A stretch of DNA of 6,091 bases from Pirellulales bacterium (GTDB lineage Bacteria > Planctomycetota > Planctomycetia > Pirellulales > Thermoguttaceae), in contig JAUWWA010000125.1 of assembly GCA_030617125.1 (NCBI GenBank), positions 1 through 6,091 on the forward strand. Reading direction: 5' to 3'. The translations under genes and the position numbers were made by a program. The notes under the pieces were generated by a model. The model was not told the origin of the DNA. It saw only the letters and a list, made by a program, of their open reading frames with translations, and made no database searches. Shown here piece by piece: positions 1 through 5,919 of this stretch (position 1 is its first letter; each line of letters begins with the position of its first letter).

Positions 1-1
1 C

Positions 2-1255
2 GGGTCGAGGGTCTTTCAAGAGACGTTCCAACGAGTCGAAGACTGCCCGAAGCCGGTTGTGGCGGCGGTGGCCGGGAGAATGATGGGAGGTGCGTTGGAA
101 CTGGCCATGGCCTGTCACTTCCGGCTGGCTGCCGAAGGCACGCGGTTCAGCATGCCGGAGGTCAATCTCGGCATCATGCCCGGTTGCGGCGGGACCCAGC
201 GGCTTCCGAGACTCGTTGGGGCCGAGGCGGCCCTGAGGATGCTATTGAGTGCAGAGACGGTAGATGCCCAGAAGGCCCGATCGCTGGGACTCATCGACGA
301 GGTCTGCCCCCCGGACCAACTCGAGCAACGAGCCCGGCACTTGGCCCGGTCTGCCCTGGCGCCGCGCAAGAACCGCGAGCAGACCGACAAGGTGCGAGAC
401 GCCTCGGCGAACCAAGCCGCTTTCGCGGCCGCGGAGCAGCGGGTCACGGATGTGCGAAGCGAGTTAATGGCACCGCGCAAGGTTCTCGAAGCGGTCAAGG
501 TCGGGCTGCTGGAGTCGTTCGAGGCCGGTCTGAAGCAGGAGCGAGAGGGAGGTGCCGATTGCATGCAGAGCCCGGCGGCGAAGAACAAAATCGATCTGTT
601 CTTCGCCACGCGACGAACGAGCAAACTCCCGGAACTCGCCGATGTGGAGCCGACCGATGTCGCCCAGGCTGCCGTCGTAGGGATGGGGGGAATGGGCACG
701 GGGATCGCCCACGCCCTGATCATCGGCGGGGTGCCTGTGGTCGTCCGCGACGAGAAACCCTCGGCACTTCAAAGAGGGACCGACAAGATCCGAAGCTCGC
801 TCGATCGGCGCGCCGGCCAAGGCAAACTCGCCGCGGCGCGCGTCGAACCAATGTTGGCGCTTTTGCGCACGACGAATGCGTGGGAAGACCTTTCGGCGGC
901 GGATTTCGTGATTGAATCAGTGTTCGAAGATGTCGACGTGAAGCGGAGCGTGCTGGACCGCCTGGAATCGATCTGCCGCCCGGAGACCGTCATTGCCACC
1001 AACACGTCGACGATTCCGCGGGACGTGCTGGCTGAGCAGATGCGGCATCCGGAGCGTCTGATCGGGATGCATTTCTTCAATCCGGCCACGCTGCCCGACT
1101 GCCTGGAAGTGACGGCCCGGACCGACGACGGCGTGATCATGGGCGTCCGCCACTGCGAGTATCCGATCCACGGCGTGCAGTTCCACCCCGAGTCGATCGG
1201 AACCGCGGTGGGCAAGCAGTTGCTGGAGAACTTCTTGAACTGTCCAAGCAATTAG
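2..1255 (+). CDS. Chimeric ORF: enoyl-CoA hydratase/3-hydroxyacyl-CoA dehydrogenase (FadB/FadJ type) fused to a TrpG tail; 5' partial
   Basis: The frame is open from base 2, so the real start lies left of the window; the 19 codons before the first possible start (GTG 59) read like a hydratase domain (…CPKPV before VAAVAG). Numbering from GTG 59: residues 1-~100 are a crotonase domain with both acid-base glutamates, E14 (GGALELA) and E34 (SMPEVNLG), 20 residues apart as in FadB, followed by [10 protein letters not shown]. Residues ~204-232 are a Rossmann NAD-binding segment, GMGGMG at 208-213; NTST is at 315-318 and the catalytic-His motif GMHFFNP at 336-342 (H338). In the family this enzyme hydrates enoyl-CoA and oxidises 3-hydroxyacyl-CoA in fatty-acid beta-oxidation in the cytoplasm. 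From about residue 344 the sequence is instead TrpG-like to the stop, so the C-terminal half of the dehydrogenase is absent. The hydratase part could fold; dehydrogenase activity is doubtful. Confidence is high for the domains, low that this is one functional gene. Confidence 0.85.
   Translation, partial: GSRVFQETFQRVEDCPKPVVAAVAGRMMGGALELAMACHFRLAAEGTRFSMPEVNLGIMPGCGGTQRLPRLVGAEAALRMLLSAETVDAQKARSLGLIDEVCPPDQLEQRARHLARSALAPRKNREQTDKVRDASANQAAFAAAEQRVTDVRSELMAPRKVLEAVKVGLLESFEAGLKQEREGGADCMQSPAAKNKIDLFFATRRTSKLPELADVEPTDVAQAAVVGMGGMGTGIAHALIIGGVPVVVRDEKPSALQRGTDKIRSSLDRRAGQGKLAAARVEPMLALLRTTNAWEDLSAADFVIESVFEDVDVKRSVLDRLESICRPETVIATNTSTIPRDVLAEQMRHPERLIGMHFFNPATLPDCLEVTARTDDGVIMGVRHCEYPIHGVQFHPESIGTAVGKQLLENFLNCPSN
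1088..1255 (+). pseudogene. trpG: C-terminal fragment of TrpG/PabA-type glutamine amidotransferase (anthranilate synthase component II)
   Basis: The last ~55 codons of the chimeric frame read [33 protein letters not shown] and then LLENFLN. This is the usual C-terminal end of the class I glutamine amidotransferase subunit of anthranilate or aminodeoxychorismate synthase, which releases ammonia from glutamine for tryptophan or folate synthesis. The GVQFHPES motif supplies the His and Glu of the Cys-His-Glu triad (H376, E378 numbered from GTG 59). The nucleophile-elbow Cys and the first ~135 residues of the family are missing. The fragment ends at the natural family C-terminus with its own TAG. 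It cannot act as an amidotransferase alone. It is either a real remnant or the product of joining two unrelated sequences. The protein family is clear; trpG versus pabA cannot be separated from the tail alone. Confidence 0.8.
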
Positions 1256-1301
1256 TATGATCGTGTCCTGGAATTCAACGCTACGGGAGGCGAAATATCT
1301 G

Positions 1302-1388
1302 ATGCGGCCCCGGATCAACCACCCCCTCCATCGGGTCTCGGTCGGCACGGACAAGGACAACCTGCGATTTCTTCGTTTTTTACCATGA
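1302..1388 (+). CDS. Possible 28-aa small ORF or gene remnant after the TrpG tail
   Basis: A short frame begins at ATG 1302 behind a good Shine-Dalgarno-like GGGAGG at 1285-1290 (11-nt spacing). It ends at TGA 1386-1388. The same frame is open from ATG 1257, just after the preceding TAG, giving a 43-aa version. From 1302 to 1364 almost every codon (20 of 21) ends in G or C, whereas second positions are mixed, which resembles coding sequence in a GC-rich genome. After about 1365 that signal stops abruptly and the codons become AT-rich (TTT, CTT, CGT, TTT, TTA). The product is basic (MRPRINHPLHRV…) and has no family I recognise. It could be a small protein, the start of a gene broken near 1365, or chance. 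Confidence 0.25.
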   Translation: MRPRINHPLHRVSVGTDKDNLRFLRFLP

Positions 1389-1427
1389 AATATCAGGTAT
1401 GCTTCGAGCGATGGTAGTCAAAAATAG

Positions 1428-1457
1428 TTGCGGCGGGGGCCTCGCTCTTGGTACACT
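1428..1457 (+). promoter_or_regulatory. Candidate sigma70-type promoter for the GNAT gene
   Basis: TTGCGG at 1428-1433 and TACACT at 1452-1457 are separated by 18 bases. Each matches the -35/-10 consensus at four of six positions. The predicted start near 1464 would give a leader of about 33 nt that includes the ribosome binding site. It lies in the only spacer upstream of the GNAT gene. Inferred from pattern only. Confidence 0.4.
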
Positions 1458-1478
1458 AAAGTGCTTGTCTAGAGAATC

Positions 1479-1486
1479 GGAAGGGG
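1479..1486 (+). promoter_or_regulatory. Ribosome binding site of the GNAT gene
   Basis: GGAAGGGG lies 10 nt before ATG 1497. The purine-rich Shine-Dalgarno-like stretch supports this start; no better upstream start exists in the frame. Confidence 0.55.
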
Positions 1487-1496
1487 TATCCGGGTA

Positions 1497-2552
1497 ATGA
1501 TCGAGATTCGCACCTTCGAAGAAACCGCGGCGGAGTTGTCCGACTTTGTCGTCGGCGTGTGGAGGAGGTCGTACGAGGGGAAGATGCCGGTTCCGCTTTG
1601 GAGCGGCGACTTCCTCGAACGCGAACTGCTGCTCGACGGCAACGACCGGCCCTATGTCGTCGCGGCCTACGACGGCGCGAGGCTCGTCGCGTGCCATCCG
1701 GGCAGACCGATCGAGATTCGCCTGCACAGCGAGCCGATAGGCGCCAGCCTCGGATCGTTTTTGAGCGTCGATCCGGACTACCGGCGGCAAGGCATCGCGA
1801 GAAAGATGCAGGTGGAGTTCGCGCGTCGCCATCGGGAGCGCGGCGATCGGGTCAACTTCGGATATCTCTACTTCCGCTCCGCCAAGTCGATGGGCAAGAA
1901 TTTCTGGCTCAAGCAGCCCGAGGGAGTCGTCCCGGTTCGCCGCGTCGGCCATTGGGTTCGGGCTTTCGACCATCGGGCCGTGGCCCAGTGGGAATTGTGG
2001 CGATTCGAACGCTGGGGGAGCCGGGCACTCTCGCTTTTGCAGCGCCCGATCACGCCGCCCCGCGACACGTCGGGCATCCACCCTTACCAGCCTGAAGATC
2101 TCCCGGCCTGCGTCGAACTCGTTCAACAGGCGGGCCAATCGGCCGACATCGCTTACGTTTGGGACGCGACCAATCTCGATCGCCAACTCCATTACAAGGA
2201 CCTCGCCCGGACGATTGTCCTCGAACACGACGGACGCGTTGCCGGGCTGGTCAACTATTGCCGATTCGACGTGCTCGGCAAGACTACCATGGCGACCGCA
2301 CTGGTCGACCTGATCGCCTTTGGCACGCTCCCCCGGACCGAGCGAAAACGTCTCCTACGGGCGGCCATGGCACAAATGGTCGAGGAGGGGCTGAAAGCGG
2401 CCATGCTGCTGCGCGGCTCCTCGTACGCCTGGCGCACGTTGGCCGGCGTCGGGTTCTTTCCCATACCAAGCGAGTATTACTATACGGGCGTCAAGATGCA
2501 CAAAGACGTCCGGCTGGAAAACGACCACCGGTTGCACGTGTTGTGGCGCTAG
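1497..2552 (+). CDS. GNAT-family N-acetyltransferase, apparently two GNAT-like halves
   Basis: A 351-aa soluble protein without signal peptide or membrane segment. The N-terminal half (residues ~1-155) opens MIEIRTF and contains a clear acetyl-CoA-binding motif A: a hydrophobic strand (LGSFLSV, 85-91), then DPDYRRQGIARKM (92-104) with the R/Q-x-x-G-x-A pyrophosphate loop, followed by a basic helix. Residues ~193-335 look like a second, degenerate GNAT fold: an N-terminal helix (EDLPACVELVQQAG), the strand pair TIVLEHDGRVAGLVNY (239-254), the strand TALVDLIAFG (267-276), a helix, and a C-terminal GFFPIPSEYYYTGVKM strand region. The second half lacks a clean R-x-x-G-x-G/A loop. GNAT enzymes transfer an acetyl group from acetyl-CoA to amines on small molecules, peptides or proteins; the substrate cannot be inferred. 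A single GNAT domain is usually ~150-180 aa, so the length fits a tandem arrangement. It has its own promoter-like element and ribosome binding site, and its stop is one base from the stop of the convergent ThuA-like gene. Confidence 0.82.
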   Translation: MIEIRTFEETAAELSDFVVGVWRRSYEGKMPVPLWSGDFLERELLLDGNDRPYVVAAYDGARLVACHPGRPIEIRLHSEPIGASLGSFLSVDPDYRRQGIARKMQVEFARRHRERGDRVNFGYLYFRSAKSMGKNFWLKQPEGVVPVRRVGHWVRAFDHRAVAQWELWRFERWGSRALSLLQRPITPPRDTSGIHPYQPEDLPACVELVQQAGQSADIAYVWDATNLDRQLHYKDLARTIVLEHDGRVAGLVNYCRFDVLGKTTMATALVDLIAFGTLPRTERKRLLRAAMAQMVEEGLKAAMLLRGSSYAWRTLAGVGFFPIPSEYYYTGVKMHKDVRLENDHRLHVLWR

Positions 2553-2566
2553 CTCAGCGCGACACG
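2537..2566. terminator. Hairpin at two convergent stop codons; possible bidirectional terminator element
   Basis: GCGCT (2546-2550) pairs with AGCGC (2556-2560) around a 5-nt loop. An outer CGTGT (2537-2541) pairs with ACACG (2562-2566) across an asymmetric internal loop, giving ten base pairs in all. The GNAT stop (2550-2552) and the opposing ThuA-like stop (2554-2556) fall in and beside the loop. No T-tract follows on either strand, so it is not a classical intrinsic terminator. Both genes have coding sequence right up to this point, so any terminator must lie here or inside the opposite gene. Confidence 0.35.
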
Positions 2567-3414
2567 CATCCCGGTTCCAACGGCACTCTCCGGTAGTAGT
2601 CTCCGTTTGGCGTGGCCTCGTGGAAATTGGGCGTTACGTCGGCGTCGACGTTGTACATTGTCCACGACAGACCGGCGAGGACCACTTGCTCGAAGATCTT
2701 GCTGTTGCAAACGTCCTCGCGGTGGCCCAACGAGGTATAGAACACGCGGCCTTGCCCGTACATGCGAGCCCACGTGGTGGGCATGACTGGGCGATGGTAT
2801 AAGTTGCCCTTCATGTCCGCCGTCTCCAGGGCCAGAATGACGTGCATGTCGTGGTGCACTTTTTTGAACACGTACCACTCTTCGAACAAGGAAAACGACG
2901 CGCCGAGCCCCTTCATGCCCGGGAAGCCCGGCGACCTGACCAGCAGCGTGGCTTCCTGCTCGCGGCCGTGACCGCAAAACTCGGCACCAATCATCGAGAT
3001 GTACGGATCGATTCCCTCACTGTAGAACGTATCGGCCGCGGCGTGGATGCCCACAAACCCCTTGCCGGCAGCGATGGCATGCAAAAAGTTGATCTTTCCC
3101 TCGGCCGTCATCGAGGGCGTTTTGCGTTTGTTGACACGGGTCAGATCACCCAGTGTGTACAGGGCCAGGCAGTCGTACCGGTTCAGATCGCCGTCGAAGA
3201 CCCTGCCGTTCTTGGTGCATTCGACTTCGAATCCAGCCTTCTCGCCCATCTGCGTCAACGCTTGTTCGACATATCCCAACGCATCACCCTTCCGCCGAAC
3301 CGCTTCGTGCTCGTATCCGACGCTTCTGGTGAAGAACAGAACCTTCTGCTTCCGTCGGTCGGCAGGCGGGGTCCAACCGGTCAAGGAGGTCGATGTATTA
3401 GCCAAGTCGGCCAT
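2554..3414 (-). CDS. ThuA-like domain protein (class I glutamine amidotransferase-like fold)
   Basis: A 286-aa protein whose body is a ThuA-like domain (trehalose-utilisation family). Strand 1 is KVLFFTRSVGYEHEAV (24-39), followed by YDCLALYTLGDL (80-91). The family hallmarks are GKGFVGIHAAADTF (117-130), ISMIGAEFCGHG (139-150), the FEEWYVFK block (177-184), MHVILALE (190-197) and TTWARMYGQGRVFYTSLGH (213-231). The family has an amidotransferase-like fold without proven amidotransferase activity. Rhizobial ThuA acts with the dehydrogenase ThuB on 3-keto derivatives of disaccharides, and planctomycetes carry many paralogues, often next to sugar dehydrogenases. No oxidoreductase neighbour is seen here, so a sugar substrate is only a guess. 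No signal peptide or lipobox is visible, so it is probably cytoplasmic, unlike many exported paralogues. The start at ATG 3414 is backed by a GGAG. It lies 84 bp downstream of the transporter gene on the same strand and may be co-transcribed. Confidence 0.88.
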   Translation of the reverse strand: MADLANTSTSLTGWTPPADRRKQKVLFFTRSVGYEHEAVRRKGDALGYVEQALTQMGEKAGFEVECTKNGRVFDGDLNRYDCLALYTLGDLTRVNKRKTPSMTAEGKINFLHAIAAGKGFVGIHAAADTFYSEGIDPYISMIGAEFCGHGREQEATLLVRSPGFPGMKGLGASFSLFEEWYVFKKVHHDMHVILALETADMKGNLYHRPVMPTTWARMYGQGRVFYTSLGHREDVCNSKIFEQVVLAGLSWTMYNVDADVTPNFHEATPNGDYYRRVPLEPGCVSR

Positions 3415-3422
3415 GCCGAAAT

Positions 3423-3426
3423 CTCC
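3423..3426 (-). promoter_or_regulatory. Ribosome binding site of the ThuA-like gene
   Basis: On the minus strand GGAG sits 8 nt before ATG 3414, a normal Shine-Dalgarno spacing that supports this start. Confidence 0.5.
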
Positions 3427-3468
3427 AACACCTCGGGATGCGTCACACGATGAACGTGTTAACTTCCA

Positions 3469-3497
3469 ATTCTAGCACGCCCGGCAACGGCCCGCAA
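3469..3497 (-). promoter_or_regulatory. Candidate promoter of the ThuA-like gene, overlapping the end of the spacer behind the transporter
   Basis: On the minus strand TTGCGG (3497-3492) and TAGAAT (3474-3469) are spaced 17 bases apart; TAGAAT matches five of six positions of the -10 consensus and TTGCGG four of six of the -35. It lies directly after the transporter stop codon (3499-3501). If active, it would let the ThuA-like gene be expressed apart from the transporter, with a leader of about 47 nt. Pattern-based only. Confidence 0.4.
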
Positions 3498-3498
3498 T

Positions 3499-5769
3499 CT
3501 ACCGCCGGACAAAACTCTCGCCGGCGCGGGTGGCCAACAACGCCGGCAGGAAGACCAGATCGCCCACCAGCGCCGCCGCCAGCAGAACGAACATCAGCAG
3601 CCCGAACTGCGACACCGGCTGGAAGTCGCTCCGCACGAACACCAGTATCGCCAGCCCGGCGATGAGCGTCGTCTGTGTCATCGCCGGCGCGCAGCGCTGA
3701 AAGGCTTCGATGATGGCCAGACGCCGGGTTCTACCCGCCAGCAGCGAACGGCGGAACCACGTCAGAAAGTGGAGCGTGTCGTCTACCGCGATTCCCATCG
3801 CCACGCTGGCGGTCATCATGGCGCCGACGTCGACGGCCTGCGCCATCCAGCCCATCAGTCCGAATGTCACCACGGCGGGGAATACGTTCGGCAACATCGC
3901 GATGATGCCCGCCGACGCCCTGCGCAATAGAATCATCATCACGACGGCAATCAGCGCGAACGCCAGGCAGAAGCTCTTGAATAGCCCGTAGAGCAGCTCC
4001 CGCTGCGCCACGAAGACCAACGGCGCGCTGCCGGTGTAGGTGATATCGAGGTCTTGCCCGTCGACGCCTTTGGGGAACTTCCTCCTGACCTCGTCCTCCA
4101 CGTCCTCCAGGACGTCATCATAGTCGAGTTGTTGGGAGCCCCCGACGCGGGCGGTGATGCGCCATAGCATCTGCTTGGCGTTTTCACTGAGGTAGCGATT
4201 CTCGACGAAGACGTGCCGGTGTCCGTTCAATCGCTTGTCGAGGATCCGTCGGCGCATCGCCCTCAGGTCGCCCATGAAGAGAACCTTGGCCGTGGCGCCC
4301 TTTCTGACGTCGTTCAACGACGGTGCGTACGTGGCGGCGGAGATCGTCGCGCCGACGTGGTCGAGGCCGCGGATCGCCCGCTCGATCTGGTCGACCAACA
4401 GCATCTGATCCAGCAGCGTCATGCCGCTCTCTTTGTCAATATCCAATACGACTTCGATGGACACCATCGGCCCGATCTCGCGCTCCAGCCAGCGGAAATC
4501 TTGGATCCAAGGGCTGTTGGGATCGAAGAACTTCGACGGCCGCACCGAGGTCTTGATGAACGCAACGCCGCAACCGCAGAACACCAGCACCGCCGTGCAG
4601 AACAACGCTACCGGCCAGCGGTGGTGAACGACTAAGCCGGCCAGGGTGCGGAGTATGCGATCGCGGCGCATTGCGGTAGCGCTTGGTTTAAACGGAGCCG
4701 ATCCCTTGGCCAGCGGCCAAACCTCCATCATCGCCGGCAACACCGAAAACAACAGCCCCAGCGCCACTATCACGCCCAAGGCTGAGTAATATCCGAACAT
4801 CTTCACCGGCACAATGTGGCTAACATAGAGCGAGCCCAAACCCACCGCCGTAGTGGCGGCCGCCAACGAACAGGGCGTCCAGCCAACCATCACCGCGCTG
4901 AGCGGCGCGCCGGCCGGCCCGGTCTCGCGCAGCGCATCACGATAGTAGTTGCAGAGGTGTACGCTGGCCGAGAGGGTTAGCACGTAGATGAGCACGGGCA
5001 CCATGACCATCACAAGGTTCATTTGCCCGCCGGTGTAATGGATCAGTGCCGTGCCCACCACCGCGCTTAAAACCGATACCGCAAACACCATGATCAACAG
5101 CTTGATCTGGCGGAGGCATACCCAGGCAATCACGAGCGCCAACACCATTGAGAGCCCGATCCAACGGCGAATCGTCCGCTGGCTCTCGATGTCGATCGCG
5201 GCGTTGAAGACGGTGTCGCCGCCTAAGTGCAACTCATCGCGATCCAACTCGCACTGGTCCACCGCGATGGCGATCAGCGCGTCCAAGGCCTTGCAGCGAT
5301 CGGCGTCGCCGACTTCCGAAAGCATGACGACCGCGCAGGTGCGATCACCGTCGGGCCCGACCAGCGTGCCCTTGAGCCGCTCGATTGCCTCGTCGCGCGA
5401 CAGTTCGAAGGGTGGCCCCATCAAGGCTTTCAATGCCCCCGGGCCCGTCAACACCTTCTCAAAGAACTCCGTGCCGTCGCCCTCGCGACGCTTCTCCGGC
5501 GGCGGCACCAATCGCCGGGCCAACTCCTCCACCCGCGGGTCGTCCAACGTGCAATCATCCCAGCACACCACCGCGAACTCGTCGGCCCCGAATTTGCGGC
5601 AGAAATACCGATATGCCTCAGTCTCCGGGAAATCCCGCGGAAGCCATTGGCTGACGTTGTTGTTCGACCCGCGGAACGCCTGGAGGGTGCCCCATGCGCC
5701 CGGCGGGACCAGCGCGACCGCGGCGATCAGGATCGGCCAGGCATGGCGGGCATAGAAGGAGCGGTTCAT
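3499..5769 (-). CDS. RND-superfamily/MMPL-type membrane transporter
   Basis: A 756-aa inner-membrane protein with the internal two-fold layout of RND/MMPL transporters. One N-terminal membrane segment (~11-31) precedes a ~170-aa extracytoplasmic domain and five segments (~203-349); then one segment (~385-404) precedes a ~190-aa extracytoplasmic domain and five more (~598-745). Segment 10 carries GIAVDDTLHFL (659-669) with the acidic pair D663-D664 expected for proton relay; the matching position in segment 4 (LIYVLTLSASVHL) has no acid. RND/MMPL proteins use the proton gradient to export lipids, hopanoids or hydrophobic compounds; the cargo is unknown. No membrane-fusion or outer-membrane partner gene is present in the window. 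I chose ATG 5769 (MNRSFYARHAWP…), where the hydrophobic segment follows at once. The frame stays open to TTG 5919, but that TTG is the first half of a -35 box and the extra 50 residues look non-coding. No clear Shine-Dalgarno precedes ATG 5769. Confidence 0.88.
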   Translation of the reverse strand: MNRSFYARHAWPILIAAVALVPPGAWGTLQAFRGSNNNVSQWLPRDFPETEAYRYFCRKFGADEFAVVCWDDCTLDDPRVEELARRLVPPPEKRREGDGTEFFEKVLTGPGALKALMGPPFELSRDEAIERLKGTLVGPDGDRTCAVVMLSEVGDADRCKALDALIAIAVDQCELDRDELHLGGDTVFNAAIDIESQRTIRRWIGLSMVLALVIAWVCLRQIKLLIMVFAVSVLSAVVGTALIHYTGGQMNLVMVMVPVLIYVLTLSASVHLCNYYRDALRETGPAGAPLSAVMVGWTPCSLAAATTAVGLGSLYVSHIVPVKMFGYYSALGVIVALGLLFSVLPAMMEVWPLAKGSAPFKPSATAMRRDRILRTLAGLVVHHRWPVALFCTAVLVFCGCGVAFIKTSVRPSKFFDPNSPWIQDFRWLEREIGPMVSIEVVLDIDKESGMTLLDQMLLVDQIERAIRGLDHVGATISAATYAPSLNDVRKGATAKVLFMGDLRAMRRRILDKRLNGHRHVFVENRYLSENAKQMLWRITARVGGSQQLDYDDVLEDVEDEVRRKFPKGVDGQDLDITYTGSAPLVFVAQRELLYGLFKSFCLAFALIAVVMMILLRRASAGIIAMLPNVFPAVVTFGLMGWMAQAVDVGAMMTASVAMGIAVDDTLHFLTWFRRSLLAGRTRRLAIIEAFQRCAPAMTQTTLIAGLAILVFVRSDFQPVSQFGLLMFVLLAAALVGDLVFLPALLATRAGESFVRR

Positions 5770-5844
5770 CACGATGCGTCGAAGTGGCCGAGACTGGAAG
5801 TGTGTCAGACTGGGTGGGAGTGATAAGTTAGGATGGTGTCGTTG

Positions 5845-5870
5845 GGTCCAAACCGGCTTGCAGCCGGACC
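5845..5870 (-). repeat. Inverted repeat in the 5' leader of the transporter gene
   Basis: CCGGCT (5853-5858) and AGCCGG (5862-5867) form a 6-bp stem with a 3-nt loop. An alternative outer pairing is GGTCC (5845-5849) with GGACC (5866-5870), closing over a GGC/GCC inner stem. The element would lie close to the 5' end of the mRNA if the promoter at 5890-5919 is used. It could be an mRNA-stabilising hairpin, an operator, or neither. Confidence 0.35.
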
Positions 5871-5889
5871 ACCGGCAAATACTAGAATT

Positions 5890-5919
5890 AGTATACCTTC
5901 GCTCATCCGGCCCGGTCAA
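5890..5919 (-). promoter_or_regulatory. Near-consensus sigma70-type promoter of the transporter gene
   Basis: On the minus strand TTGACC (5919-5914) and TATACT (5895-5890) are separated by 18 bases; each hexamer matches consensus at five of six positions. This is the best promoter match I find in the window. The predicted start near 5883 leaves a leader of about 113 nt before ATG 5769. Confidence 0.6.

Noticed and set aside
115..915. Several long frames overlapping the hydratase-dehydrogenase part on both strands
   Set aside because: The frame at 2-1255 contains the recognisable motifs; the others are arginine- or serine-rich shadows.
1376..1381. Run of six T after the TrpG tail as an intrinsic terminator
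   Set aside because: I find no convincing GC-rich stem immediately upstream of the T-run.
1381..1399. Imperfect inverted repeat TACC…GGTA around an AT-rich centre
   Set aside because: Short and bulged, with no relation to a gene start or end that would give it a role.
1380..2228. A 282-codon minus-strand frame opposite the GNAT gene
   Set aside because: It is the mirror of a clear GNAT gene; the product has no recognisable domain, and its start lies inside that gene.
3445..3459. ACACG/CGTGT hairpin between the transporter and the ThuA-like gene
   Set aside because: Only a 5-bp stem with no T-tract; such repeats are common by chance and it does not support a terminator.
5051..5823. Long plus-strand frames (234 and 198 codons) opposite the transporter gene
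   Set aside because: They are antisense to a clear membrane protein, have low-complexity Arg/Ser/Ala-rich products with no family features, and arise from GC-rich codon bias.
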